In this document: positions 1 through 14,593 of the stretch, in pieces | Numbering within the stretch: position 1 is the stretch's first letter | How the letters are laid out: every line of letters starts with the position of its first letter | Assembly: GCF_026151205.1 (NCBI RefSeq) | Contig: NC_087081.1 | Location: 17,647,859-17,711,858 of the forward strand | Source: Bolinopsis microptera | Taxonomy: Eukaryota; Ctenophora; Tentaculata; Lobata; Bolinopsidae | Length of the DNA: 64,000 nucleotides | Direction of reading: 5' to 3' | Made by a program: the position numbers and the translations under genes | The notes under the pieces: generated by a model | What the model saw: the letters and a program-made list of their open reading frames with translations, nothing else | What the model was told of the DNA's origin: nothing | The model's database searches: none

Positions 1-2
1 AG

Positions 3-1145
3 CGAGTTCTACTGTCAGTTGTCCAAAGGAAGAAATGGGAGTATCATCGCATGGGCATTGATATGTCTAGTGCGTTTGACACGATCAAACGCACTACGAT
101 TCTTGAACTCCTGAAACTGTGTGGCTGTACTGAGGATGAGCTGAGGATTGTCCGGTTGTTGTTGTCCAACACAAAGCTACGAGTGAAGGTAAATGGAGTT
201 CTTTCAGCTGAGTTTTTAAGTCTCCTTGGAGCTTTCCAAGGTGACTGTCTATCCGGCTGTCTGTTCACCCTTGTCTTGGCTGGTGCTTTGAATGAACTTA
301 GATGGACTATAACAATCAGTTTAGATAGGCCGATCCCCCCGATTACTATTGCTGGCCTTCCACTTGACACTGAATATGCTGATGATGTTGACTTTAATGA
401 TGAAGAGGAAGACAACTTGAGAGCTATTTTGCCCCAGGCAACAGCTATACTCGAGAAATGGAACCTCTTTGTCAATGAAGACAAAACGGACTTCACTCAT
501 GTTTATTTAGCTAGTACGGGTGAAGTTGACAGTGATGGAAAATTAGTGTCGGGGAATGAAGCATGGAGGAAAAGTATCACTCTAGGGTCCGTCTTGTGTA
601 GCAAAGCTGATATTCAGCGTCGCATAAACCTGGGATATGCTGCTTTCAACAATTACAAGAAGGCCTGGAGTGATAAACTGCCCCTAAACAAACGTCTAAT
701 ACTGTACAATGCTTTAGTCGTATCGGTTCTTATGTACAACTCATCCTGTTGGGCCGTCCCCAAAATATTCCTTGAAAAACTAGATGTTGTTCACCGCAGA
801 CATCTTCGCACTATTTTGAATATAAAGTACCCAGGAGTCATCTCCAACAAAAACTTGTATAAACGCTGCAATGCTGAACCATTGTCAGAAAAAGTGGCCC
901 GTAGTCGGTGGAGAATGTTAGGACATGTTTTGCGGGGTCCTATTGACGGACCAGCGTTTTCTTCCCTCATTTTTGCCATCAATACACTGGACTTACCAGG
1001 GAGAAGAGGAAGACCCCAAAGCAATCTATTCTCGCTGATTGTGCATGATTTATGTAAAAGAAATCTTTATTTGAATAATATCTTTGACCTGCATTATCTC
1101 CGTAATTTGAGTTATGACAAGAGATATTGGCGGAATTTGCAATGA
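3..1145 (+). CDS. LINE reverse transcriptase ORF, 3' part
   Basis: Retrotransposon polymerase (target-primed reverse transcription), cut by the left window edge: the frame is open from base 3, so the Met at 51 is probably internal. Counting from that Met, motif A is DMSSAFDTI (residues 4-12), motif B QGDCLSG (63-69), motif C YADD (109-112), then VNEDKT (141-146). The tail carries RRHLRTILNIKYP and RWRMLGHVLR, a C-terminal block common in animal non-LTR elements, and ends in a GRRGRP basic patch. The stop is at 1143-1145, followed by an AT-rich tail. No frameshift is seen in this part, so it may be a young copy. The clade is not resolved; an RTE- or R2-like relative is possible. No endonuclease domain is visible because the 5' part is outside the window. 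Confidence 0.85.
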   Translation, partial: RVLLSVVQRKKWEYHRMGIDMSSAFDTIKRTTILELLKLCGCTEDELRIVRLLLSNTKLRVKVNGVLSAEFLSLLGAFQGDCLSGCLFTLVLAGALNELRWTITISLDRPIPPITIAGLPLDTEYADDVDFNDEEEDNLRAILPQATAILEKWNLFVNEDKTDFTHVYLASTGEVDSDGKLVSGNEAWRKSITLGSVLCSKADIQRRINLGYAAFNNYKKAWSDKLPLNKRLILYNALVVSVLMYNSSCWAVPKIFLEKLDVVHRRHLRTILNIKYPGVISNKNLYKRCNAEPLSEKVARSRWRMLGHVLRGPIDGPAFSSLIFAINTLDLPGRRGRPQSNLFSLIVHDLCKRNLYLNNIFDLHYLRNLSYDKRYWRNLQ

Positions 1146-1249
1146 AGTTTTTAATTTTTAGTTTTTGTTTTAGGGAAAGATTAGACTTGGGCGTTGTTTT
1201 TTAAACTATCCCTTGTTTAGAACTTTGATTTAATAATTGATTTAATAAC

Positions 1250-1700
1250 ACTTATTTTACTTCGGTGTATTCCAACAGCCACATTCAACATTGTTACACA
1301 AGTGCAACCAGCCAATTACAGGAAGCCGGAGGATTTATTTGTCCAGTGACGGTTTTGACCATTGTTAATGATCTGGCCCGGCGCGCGCTACTTCGTAGCA
1401 CTTGCCATCGAGAAGAAAGCGGCGTGCGCTACTTCGAAGAAATTTAGACGAGTAACATCCGTCAAGTGATGATTAAGGTAGTGTGTACCATACTTTCTTC
1501 GCCCGAGACTTTTCTGCAATGTGCAGCTCCTCATTTAAGCCTCACACCCGATTTCTCGAGTATTCGGCAGAGTAGACCGGGGGGCTGCATAGACCACTCA
1601 GGATCCTTAGCTGAATGTCAACGACGCTCACCCCACGACCAGGCAGGCAGTGGGATTCGAAGTCGCAACCTTACGATTGTAAAACTGCGCTTCCCGGCCG
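1250..1700 (-). mobile_element. tRNA-derived SINE, copy 1, with a nested insertion
   Basis: On the minus strand the element starts near 1700 with a degraded tRNA-like head. The B-box region CGACTTCGAATCCC is readable, and the body matches the better copy at 63525-63938 along its length (for example the TTCTCGAG and CTTCGCCCGAG blocks). The body is interrupted at 1355-1465 by an extra segment absent from the other copy. The pair defines a repeat family; the tRNA origin is clearer in the other copy. Confidence 0.65.
1355..1465. mobile_element. 111-bp insertion inside the SINE
   Basis: This segment is missing from the second SINE copy. It begins TTGACC and ends CCGTCAA, giving 5-bp terminal inverted repeats TTGAC/GTCAA. 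It is flanked by GTGACGGTT (1346-1354) and GTGATGATT (1466-1474), a possible 9-bp target duplication with two mismatches. It has no coding capacity. It resembles the 9-bp-duplication family at 4275, 5558 and 5983 in target size and GC-rich interior, but shares no long identical stretch with it. Confidence 0.5.
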
Positions 1701-2483
1701 AGAATATAATGATTGGATGTGCCTCAAATTTTTCAGACAGATTCATGTTAGTCTATCTGCTATTATATCATTGCTACACTTTGTATACCTCTCTCGTGCA
1801 CTCTGGCCGGTCGCCGCGCGCGATCAAAAGGGGTTGCAGCGTGTGTGAAGTCTTTCAGTAAGCTAACCGATTATTGTTACAATTGGATCGAAGGAAGGTT
1901 AAATTCAATATGCATTTGGTTCAAGAATTTTTTGCTGGCTGAAATTAGCGCTAAAAAACCATCCTACAGTCGGCTCACTTTCGATGGCGCACTATTTATA
2001 TTACTACCTACTCTAGGATTAGAGTTAGTTTTGGTTTAAAAGTAATCGTGAAGATAATATAAAAATTTGAAGTACAAATTTGTTCTCCTTAACCATTAAC
2101 TTTAAATACTTTTCATTAAAATCGAAATCAGCATTTACAAATGTACACAAAACTGAGAACGGTCGAAATCTAATCGCGCCCGGCGAAACCACGATCCATG
2201 ATACACAACCCAGCAGACCTTACTGGCTGGCGATATTACTACAGGAATACAAGGAATACAAATTTAAAATCTTTAGTTACAATAGTAACTGTTAAGATAA
2301 TAACAATATCATATGATTTAAATTTATTATATTATATAACTTAAACCAAAGTGAAAAATAAAGATTTTGACAATAAATATTTTGTTTACAGTCGCCTTGG
2401 TAATGCTGTAATGCTTGAGCCAGGTCACTCTGCACTCATCATTGCGCGAAAAGAAACAGCGCTGGTACAGTGATGTTTAATAT
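1701..2483. other. unassigned AT-rich spacer
   Basis: Sequence between the SINE and the minus-strand LINE. The short open frames have no recognisable product and no splice-site context. I see no RNA gene or tandem repeat. Confidence 0.5.
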
Positions 2484-4510
2484 TCATGTACTGGCCAGAG
2501 AGTCGACGAATTTCTTGCGGTTGTTAAAACACGTAGTGGCAAATCTAGCAACGACTCTCGTGAGGTGGACTTGACTTTCGTTCGTGATTAATTCAATGAT
2601 TTCACTGTTGTTGCTGATGAGTTTGAGAACGTTTGATCCAGGGATGACAGCGTGAACAGGATAAGATGTCGCAGATGGTTTGTTTGGATTTGATATGATT
2701 GACTGGATCTTGTCTAGGACTTTTCGCCTCGATGCGGCGTTAAGATCACAATGGTTAAGGAAGTGATCTTCACTCTCAATAATACCAGAACCTAAGAGTA
2801 ATACTATATTGCACCAAGAGCATATTCGCTCGTCGCGAGGAGTTTGATTATATCGGCCAAGTTCAATTTCGAGTCGATGTGCACTGATCCGTAGTCTTGT
2901 GATATTAGCACGGTCGGCATATTTATTATTTAATGACACTGTCTAGGTAATATTCTTTGTTGAATTTGGATTTTAGGTCACGATAAAATTCTAATTTCCG
3001 AGAAGTGTTGATACAGGACCCCCAATATTCTCTAAAGCTACATTTCAAACTTTTAGTAATGACGTGGGGTGTGAATATTTTACTCCCGATGGGTTGTGTT
3101 GATTGCGGAGGAATTCGTTTCTTGAAACCGTTGTGAATAAGAAAGTCCTCTTTTGGTGGTTTTGCGATATTCGGGTTTCTTTCAGAAATTAACTTGGAGT
3201 GATTGTTTTTGAGTGTGCGGTAGGCTGTGACATGATCGGTAGAGAAACATGGGTCTAGCGCGAGGACAGGCTCCAGACCTCTGTACCAGTCCAATTTCAT
3301 GTTCATCTGTTCCTTGAAGGCTAATGAGACAAGGGAGTTATCTTTGAGATTTTTCAAGCGTTGGCTATATTTGAGAGTAAGGTTAATGCATTCATAGATC
3401 AATGGGTAGCGGCCTGACTCACCCCAGACGCCTGCGTTGCTGGCTTTACGGTTTACACCCAGTGACCATTTAAGAAAGTGAAGGTGAACTTTTTCGCTGT
3501 TCAGAAGGCTAATTTTCTTGAGGATACTAGTGTGAAATTTTGTTTTTGTGTCGGGATCCATATTAAGATCGACTTGTTTTGAGATGTGTTTTATGATAGC
3601 CATATTAGGTGTGTAAATAGGCGCTCCGTAAAGAACGATAGGTTGAATAAGACCATCAAAGAGTGTTGTTAGAGAGCGGAATGATAATTTGGATTTGTTT
3701 ACTGAGCTTTTCATGCCATAAAGTGCACGCATGGCTTTCTTTTTGAGCTCAGTTCGGGCATTTGTGAATGAGCCGGATTTGTGTATTTCGATTCCTAGAT
3801 AACAGTATGATTCGACTTCTTCTAACAAGTGATTACCAATTTTGAGGGGAACCGGCTGATAATTGTCAAAACGGGCATTAAATTTCATGAGTTTAGTTTT
3901 ATTTGCATTAATTTCGACGCCCCATTCCAAGCAGAAATTGTTCAAAGCATCGAGTTGCTTTTGGAGGGTTTTGGGGTCGAGTGCCAAGAGTATCAGATCA
4001 TCTGCCCATAGTAAGTGACTGATAAGTTGGTTCATTAGTTTTGGACAGTTATCATATTCTAGTCGAGGGGAAAGATCTCTGATGTATATCTTAAAAAGAT
4101 CAGGGGAAAGTGGATGACCCTGTTCAGTTCCTTTACTGATATCAAATTTTTCGCTGACAAATCCAAATAGTTTTATCTGGCCTGTGGAATTTTTGTACAT
4201 ATGTTTAAGAACATTAAAAGTTTTGCCAGTGATACCTAGTTTAGCTAATTTTAAGAAAAGAGCTTCACGGCAAATTGATTCACGATGTCAATCCTTCGCA
4301 TCTCGCCGATCTGCATTATTTGATGCGCGCGCGACCCAGTAGTGCATCGCGCTACAACACGGCAAACAGAGTCGAAGGCTTTCCGGAAGTCCACGAAAAC
4401 AGCATAAACGGGAACCTTGAGCTTTTTGTATTTAGACGTAAAGGTGTTGAGTGTGAGTATGTGGTCGTATGTTTGAGCTCCTTTAGCGAAGCCAAGTTGA
4501 TCGCCTCTTC
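2484..4510 (-). pseudogene. broken LINE reverse transcriptase (frameshift plus insertion)
   Basis: Non-LTR reverse transcriptase read right to left. Motif A (FVDFRKAFDSV) lies near 4380-4410, motif B (QGHPLSPDLF) near 4105-4120 and motif C (LLWADD, tryptophan in place of the usual tyrosine) near 4000. The continuation NANKTKLM is the usual post-C block. The C-terminal part (2484-2939) has RLRISAHRLEIELGRY and a CSWC...DHFLNHC cysteine/histidine knuckle, as in CR1/L2-type elements. Two lesions are visible: a frame change around 2926-2939, where the main frame ends in TAA while the C-terminal part continues in another frame, and an 83-bp insertion at 4275-4357 splitting motif A from the next helix. 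The 5' side stops matching near 4510, so the copy is also 5'-truncated. It is not expected to be active. Confidence 0.8.
4275..4357 (+). mobile_element. 83-bp short insertion element with exact 9-bp target duplication
   Basis: It lies inside the LINE reverse transcriptase. The flanks CACGGCAAA at 4266-4274 and 4358-4366 are identical. Without the insert and one flank copy, the LINE frame is continuous across the site, which confirms the boundaries. The element starts TTGATTCACGATGTCAAT and ends ATCGCGCTACAA, matching the ends of the copies at 5558-5692 and 5983-6097. It has no coding capacity, so any movement would depend on another element's enzyme. A 9-bp duplication would suit Mutator-like elements; this is inference. 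Confidence 0.75.
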
Positions 4511-4639
4511 ACAGCTTGTTGAACTCCGCGCGCGCTCGTTAGTTCATTGCATTTGCACGCTTCAATTATTCCAAGAATGCAATTTCACCACGTACCACGT
4601 GATACGATTCAGCCAATCAGAGAACAAGAATCCGCAAAG

Positions 4640-5510
4640 TTAAAGCTGCGCAGTTTTATAAGGCTTAACATATGACTTTTCGCGATAGTTCAAAATCTAC
4701 ATTGTTTTGAATTTTCCTCCTGGGGAGGAAACGTTATTTTTACAAGGCGAACATTTTGTTGAAAACCAGATGTTTCTATCTCTTTTATTTTCGAAGTTAA
4801 GCCCCTACCAATAAGGTTTCCTGGGAATACAGCCGCGCACTCGGGCGCGGCGGGCCTACGACGTGAATATGGAATATAAACTTCAAAACTTAAGTGCCGA
4901 ATCAGTATTTACCTTACACGCCAGTGTTCATGCGCACGATGCGCTCTTTTCAAACTTCTTGTTCAGTAGTACTCGATCAAGACTAGCAAACCAGGTAAAT
5001 TCAGTAAGAATGGTTTCATAATCACAAAATAAATAAATATTTTATATTGTTTGTTGTTGAAATTCTAATTTATTTCGTTTACCGCGTGTAACATCAAACA
5101 TACGTTATACGTACAATTACACCATCAATGATGCAATACTAAAAATTATTTTTAAAATCTCAAAATCTCTAACAACATCCATATCTACACAATTATTTAT
5201 ATAGAAGAAAATAATAGGAAAGGAATATTCCTTATTTAATCCTTAACGCAATAATTAAAACCTATATGCTAAATTGCAAAATTTTTGTCTCATCATAAAT
5301 TATAATATTAGTAATTATATTAGGAAGGAACACTGCATGCAAGAATATAAAAAAGGTCTGTAAATTTAAATAAACATTTCATGATGATTGATGATGAAGT
5401 TTAAAAATCTGGACCTTAATGTTTCTTATTATACATTTTATTATTTTTAGGTTCAATTCGGTTACGCTGCTTCAATCAAAAATCGATGAAATTTAACAAA
5501 TGAAATCGGC
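4640..5510. other. intergenic AT-rich sequence
   Basis: Downstream flank of the phosphatase gene. No coding exon, RNA gene or repeat family was recognised. A TTTATT at about 5437 would read as AATAAA on the minus strand and might serve a long 3' UTR; this is weak. Confidence 0.4.
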
Positions 5511-5557
5511 GTTTAATCACACGTGTAGCTGTTTAATCACACGTGTAGCTGTTTAAT

Positions 5558-5692
5558 TTAATTGACGATGTCAATTCATCGCAGCTCGGCGAGGCACAGA
5601 AGCGCATCTCGCCAATCTAGCGAGAGAGAAGCTGTGAGTGTGAGAAGCCTCATTGAGTGCGCGGCGCGGCACAGTAACGCATCGCGCTACAA
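5558..5692 (+). mobile_element. 135-bp short insertion element, plus orientation
   Basis: Inserted in the CACGTG array between identical 9-bp flanks CTGTTTAAT (5549-5557 and 5693-5701). It starts TTAATTGACGATGTCAATT and ends CGCATCGCGCTACAA. The left end carries the small inverted repeat ATTGAC-GAT-GTCAAT. The interior is GC-rich with no frame of note. Same family as 4275-4357 and, inverted, 5983-6097. Confidence 0.75.
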
Positions 5693-5982
5693 CTGTTTAA
5701 TCACACGTGCTAACTATTTAATCACACGTGTAGCTGTTTAATCACACGTGTAGCTGTTTAATCACACTTGGTAAATGTTTAATCACACGTGCAGCTGCTT
5801 AATCACACGTGTAGCTTTTTAATCACACGTGTAGCTTTTTAATCATACGTGCAGCTTTTTAATCACACGTGCTAACTGTTTAATCACACGTGCTAACTGT
5901 TTAATCACACGTGCTAACTGTTTAATCACACGTGCTAACTGTTTAATCACACGTGCTAACTGTTTAACTGCACGTGTTAACT

Positions 5983-6097
5983 TTGTAGTGCGATGCGTTA
6001 CTGTGCCGCGCCGCGCACTCAATGAGGCTTCTCGCTAGATCGGCGAGATGCGCTACTGTGCTGCGCCGAGCTGCGATGAATTGACATCGTCAATTAA
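5983..6097 (-). mobile_element. 115-bp short insertion element, inverted copy
   Basis: Reverse-complement relative of 5558-5692: it starts TTGTAGTGCGATGCG and ends GACATCGTCAATTAA. The flanks GTGTTAACT (5974-5982) and GTGCTAACT (6098-6106) make a 9-bp duplication with one mismatch. With the plus copy it forms a large inverted repeat separated by about 290 bp of array. Confidence 0.7.
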
Positions 6098-6140
6098 GTG
6101 CTAACTGTTTAATCACACTTGGTATGTGGTAACTGTTGAA

Positions 6141-10163
<4,023 letters not shown>

Positions 10164-10169
10164 CCTGAG

Positions 10170-11094
10170 GTAAACTGGTGGCTTAGAAACTAGTAATAGA
10201 ATTTAGTATTGTTTAGATTTTAGCAACTGACTTTCGTTATTATTGGTGCCCGAAAACTTTTAAAAAGTTGTTGGTGGACCAAATTATTGTCGCAAACATT
10301 CTGATTTAAATTCGAAACCGTGTTAAAATCTCTCAACTGTCTCCCCCTCCCCTCCCCCTCCCCCTCCCCCTCCCCCTCTCAACAAAACAAAGATACAAAA
10401 CAAAATATTACGAAAACGCAGGTTTGTGCGAATGTCTGGAAACCACACGCATGCTGTTCATACATCACACACTGTTGGTAACTTGATCTGCTGAAAATAT
10501 AACTAGTAACTAGACACTGCTCAGGTTTCGAAATTTAAAAATAGCTCAACCGAATTTAGCTTCAGCAGCAGTGGTGAGCGCATATACTGCTATAAAAACA
10601 AGAATAATCTTAAAGAACAATCTTAAAGGAGAATCTTAAAGGAGAATCTTCAAGAACAATCTTAAAGGAGAATCTTAAAGGAGAATCTTAAAGAACAATA
10701 TTTTTGCCGAAATGGCGAGCAAAATCTAATTATCACCCTAATGAGCAAATATGCACTGCCAAAAATATCCATGGACCACATCTAACCTGGTAACCTGGTA
10801 ACCGAAGTCAATACAGTGTACTACTACTACTACACTGTTACGTATAGTAAACTTGCGGCAGAGAGAATAACGACACCGCAGCTTTACTTATCAAGTGTAT
10901 CACTAGGAACCAAATACTAATACTCCTATACTATTAACCCATTGCTACTATTCAGTATCAGCTCAATAATATCCAGCCTGATATTTGTGTTTCCAGGGGG
11001 GGGGGGGGGGGGGGGGGAAGGGGGCTGATAATATTAGGAGGGGGGCTGTACTACTTGTAATAATAAATAATTCGCATTTCGTTCCCAAATTAAA
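10170..11094. other. upstream flank of the phosphatase gene
   Basis: No coding exon found. It holds C-rich microsatellite (about 10345-10378), a short repeat around CTTAAAGGAGAATC (10610-10690), a G run at 10997-11018, and GTAACCTGGTAAC at about 10791, an X-box-like pair with a 1-bp spacer. A promoter is plausible here but not identifiable from sequence. Confidence 0.4.
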
Positions 11095-13342
11095 CAGGAC
11101 CAGAGGTGCAGCACTAGGACCAGAGGTGCAGCACTAGGGCCAGGGGTGCAGCACTAGGGCCAAGGGTGCAGCACTAGGGCCAGCGGTGCAGCACTAGGGC
11201 CAGGGGTGCAGCAATAGGGCCAGGGGTGCAGCAATAGGGCCAGGGGTGCAGCAATAGGGCCAGGGGTGCAGCACTAGGGCCAGGGGTGCAGCACTAGGGC
11301 CAGCGGTGCAGCACTAGGGCCAGGGGTGCAGCACTAGGGCCAGCGGTGCAGCACTAGGGCCAGGGGTGCAGCAATAGGGCCAGGGGTGCAGCAATAGGGC
11401 CAGGGGTGCAGCAATAGGGCCAGGGGTGCAGCACTAGGGCCAGGGGTGCAGCACTAGGGCCAGCGGTGCAGCACTAGGGCCAGGGGTGCAGCAATAGGGC
11501 CAGGGGTGCAGCAATAGGGCCAGGGGTGCAGCAATAGGGCCAGAGGTGCAGCACTAGGGCCAGGGGTGCAGCACTAGGGCCAGAGGTGCAGCACTAGGGC
11601 CAGAGGTGCAGCATTAGGGCCAAGGGTATTGCACTAGGGCCAGAGGTGCAGCACTAGGGCCAGAGGTGCAGCATTAGGGCCAAGGGTGCAGCACTAGGGC
11701 CAGGGGTGCAGCACTAGGGCCAGGGGTGCAGCACTAGGGCCAGGGGTGCAGCACTAGGGCCAGAGGTGCAGCACTAGGGCCAGAGGTGCAGCATTAGGGC
11801 CAAGGGTGCAGCACTAGGGCCAGAGGTGCAGCACTAGAGCCAGAGGTGCAGCACTAGGGCCAGAGGTGCAGCACTAGGGCCAGGGGTGCAACACTAGGGC
11901 CAGAGGTGCAGCACTAGGGCCAGGGGTGCAGCAATAGGGCCAGGGGTGCAGCAATAGGGCCAGGGGTGCAGCACTAGGGCCAGGGGTGCAGCACTAGGGC
12001 CAGGGGTGCAGCACTAGGGCCAGCGGTGCAGCACTAGGGCCAGGGGTGCAGCAATAGGGCCAGGGGTGCAGCAATAGGGCCAGGGGTGCAGCAATATGGC
12101 CAGAGGTGCAGCACTAGGGCCAGGGGTGCAGCACTAGGGCCAGAGGTGCAGCACTAGGGCCAGAGGTGCAGCATTAGGGCCAAGGGTGCAGCACTAGGGC
12201 CAGAGGTGCATCACTAGGGCCAGGGGTGCAGCACTAGGGCCAGGGGTGCAGCACTAGGGCCAGGGGTGCAGCACTAGGGCCAGAGGTGCAGCACTAGGGC
12301 CAGAGGTGCAGCATTAGGGCCAGGGGTGCAACACTAGGGCCAGAGGTGCAGCACTAGGGCCAGGGGTGCAGCACTAGGGCCAGTGGTGCAGCACTAGGGC
12401 CAGGGGTGCAGCACTAGGGCCAGGGGTGCAGCACTAGGGCCAGAGGTGCATCACTAGGGCCAGGGGTGCAGCACTAGGGCCAGGGGTGCAACACTAGGGC
12501 CAGAGGTGCAGCACTAGGGCCAGGGGTGCAGCACTAGGGCCAGGGGTGCAGCACTAGGGCCAGAGGTGCAGCACTAGGGCCAGAGGTGCAGCAGTAGAAC
12601 CAGAGGTGCAGCACTAGGGCCAGAGGTGCATCACTAGGGCCAGGGGTGCAGCACTAGGGCCAGGGGTGCAGCACTAGGGCCAGGGGTGCAGCACTAGGGC
12701 CAGGGGTGCAGTACTAGGGCCAGGGGTGCAGCACTAGGACCAGGGGTGCAGCACTAGGGCCAGGGGTGCAGCACTAGAGCCAGGGGTGCAGCACTAGGAC
12801 CAGGGGTGCAGCATTAGGACCAGGGGTGCAGCATTAGGGCCAGGGGTGCAGCACTAGGGCCAGGGTGCAGCACTAGGGCCAGGGGTGCATCACTAGGGCC
12901 AGGGGTGCAGCACTAGGGCCAGGGGTGCAGCACTAGGGCCAGGGGTGCAGCACTAGGGCCAGGGGTGCAGCATTAGGGCCAGGGGTGCAGCACTAGGGCC
13001 AGAGGTGCAGCACTAGGGCCAGGGGTGCAGCACTAGGGCCAGGGGTGCAGCACTAGGGCCAGAGGTGCAGCACTAGGGCCAAGGGTGCAGCACTAGGGCC
13101 AGAGGTGCATCAATAGGGCCAGAGGTGCAGCACTAGGGCCAGGGGTGCAGCACTAGGGCCAGGGGTGCAGCACTAGGGCCAGAGGTGCAGCACTAGGGCC
13201 AGAGGTGCAGCACTAGGGCCAAGGGTGCAGCACTAGGGCCAGAGGTGCATCAATAGGGCCAGAGGTGCAGCACTAGGGCCAGGGGTGCAGCACTAGGGCC
13301 AGGGGTGCAGCACTAGGGCCAGGGGTGCAGCATTAGGGCCAG
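11095..13342. repeat. 20-bp minisatellite, about 112 copies
   Basis: Unit of the form CAGGGGTGCAGCACTAGGGC, with variation mostly at two places: the base before GGTGCA (G/A/C) and GCACTA/GCAATA/GCATTA. Blocks of variant order recur (for example runs of three GCAATA units), so copies were amplified in groups. One base is lost near 12862, shifting the phase for the rest. No coding or splice feature overlaps it. Confidence 0.95.
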
Positions 13343-13670
13343 TGCACCGGTGCTCGGTACAGTTAATTTTATTAAACTCGGACGTCTAAGTGTCCAAATA
13401 CGTACTGCAAGAACCAGAGCGGATTAGAGCCTCTATTATCTATTTTAGCTAAGAGCAACACGCAAAACACGTGATTCTAACTCGACCTTCTCATTGGCCA
13501 CAGTTCATACACAAATGTAGTTCGGGGAACTGGAGCAATTACCTATGTGCATGTCAAGTTGCATTATAAGAATTATAAAGGTTTGTATGTACTAGGCACT
13601 GTTTGATTGTGTAGATCTTGCGGACGATATACGAGAGCTCGGTTGTAATTTGTAAATTGACCGGGAGTCC
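13343..13670. other. unique spacer
   Basis: Single-copy sequence between two arrays. Nothing recognised. Confidence 0.4.
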
Positions 13671-13870
13671 AGGTATACCCTTAATTAAACCTGGGTGGAA
13701 GGGGGGGGGGGGGGGGTGAAAGGGAGTATACCCTTAATTTAACCTGGGTGGAAGGGGGGGGGGTGAAGGGGGTATACCATTAATGAACCCTGGGTGGAAG
13801 GGGGGGGGGGGGGGTGAAAGGGGGTATACCCTTAATTAAACCTGGGAGGAAGGGGGGGGGGGGGTATATA
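13671..13870. repeat. four units of about 58 bp with poly-G runs
   Basis: Units built on CCTTAATTAAACCTGGG and a G run of 9-15 bases. Run length differs in every unit, typical of homopolymer slippage or base-calling error. Confidence 0.85.
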
Positions 13871-14029
13871 GTAGTTCTATATAGTTCACTTCCTTATTTA
13901 ACCTCGTTCGTCAGTTTTTGGCTTTGCAAACAAGGCCCAACAAATTTGACTTTGTGCGTTGAGCTGGGGTTCCACACCATACTAGTTTTTTTTAACCGGA
14001 CACATCCTGTCTCCAAAATGAAGATTGGT

Positions 14030-14252
14030 GGTGTTACCATGGTTACATGGTGTTACCATGATTACATGGTGTTACCATGGTTACATGGTGTTACCATGGT
14101 TACATGGTGTTACCATGGTTACATGGTGTTACCATGGTTACATGGTGTTACCATGGTTACATGGTGTTACCATGGTTACATGGTGTTACCATGGTTACAT
14201 GGTGTTACCATGGTTACATGGTGTTACCATGGTGTTACCATGGTTACATGTT
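14030..14252. repeat. 19-bp minisatellite, about 11 copies
   Basis: Unit GGTGTTACCATGGTTACAT, containing the half-palindrome GTTACCATGG also seen in other arrays here. The open frames across it are repeat artefacts. Confidence 0.9.
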
Positions 14253-14592
14253 GGCCAGTGTATCCTTGTATCTCAGGATCAGAGTATTGTTGATAAATAC
14301 CCCGGAGCAACTATAAAGGAGTTTCTAATCCGTATGAATATTATGTCGGTATGCATCATTAATTTGCAATTTGTAATTTGTAGGCGCACGCTCCTTATTA
14401 TCGTGTAATGGATGATCTCAGCATTACACCAAACAATGGTACTATAACTTGAAATACGAAACCAAATACAGCGCCGTATAAATAATGTCATACTACTTAA
14501 TCGTCTTATTCGTCTACACAATGCTAGTTCTCTCTAGTACACCGTAAATTTAAAGATTTAATAACCTACCTTACTAACAGCCTTATAAACAG
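14253..14592. other. unique spacer
   Basis: AT-rich sequence before the 42-bp array. No exon or RNA gene recognised. Confidence 0.4.
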
Positions 14593-14593
14593 G

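Larger units (their letters stand above)
5511..6140. repeat. array of about 20-bp units each holding an E-box (CACGTG)
   Basis: Tandem units of the form TTTAATCACACGTGCTAACT or the TAGCTG variant, about 18-20 in all, in segments 5511-5557, 5693-5982 and 6098-6140. Each good unit contains the palindrome CACGTG, the canonical core for bHLH factors. Two short elements have inserted into the array. The right edge grades into the stop codon of the lipid phosphatase gene (GTTGAATCACACATGC), so the array is in the 3' UTR or immediate downstream flank of that gene. Confidence 0.85.

Noticed and set aside
1265-1861. Small ORFs on plus over SINE copy 1
   Set aside because: They overlap a repeated non-coding element and differ between its copies.
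11095-13342. CRISPR-like array
   Set aside because: Units are contiguous with no unique spacers, and the genome is eukaryotic. The same applies to the other arrays.
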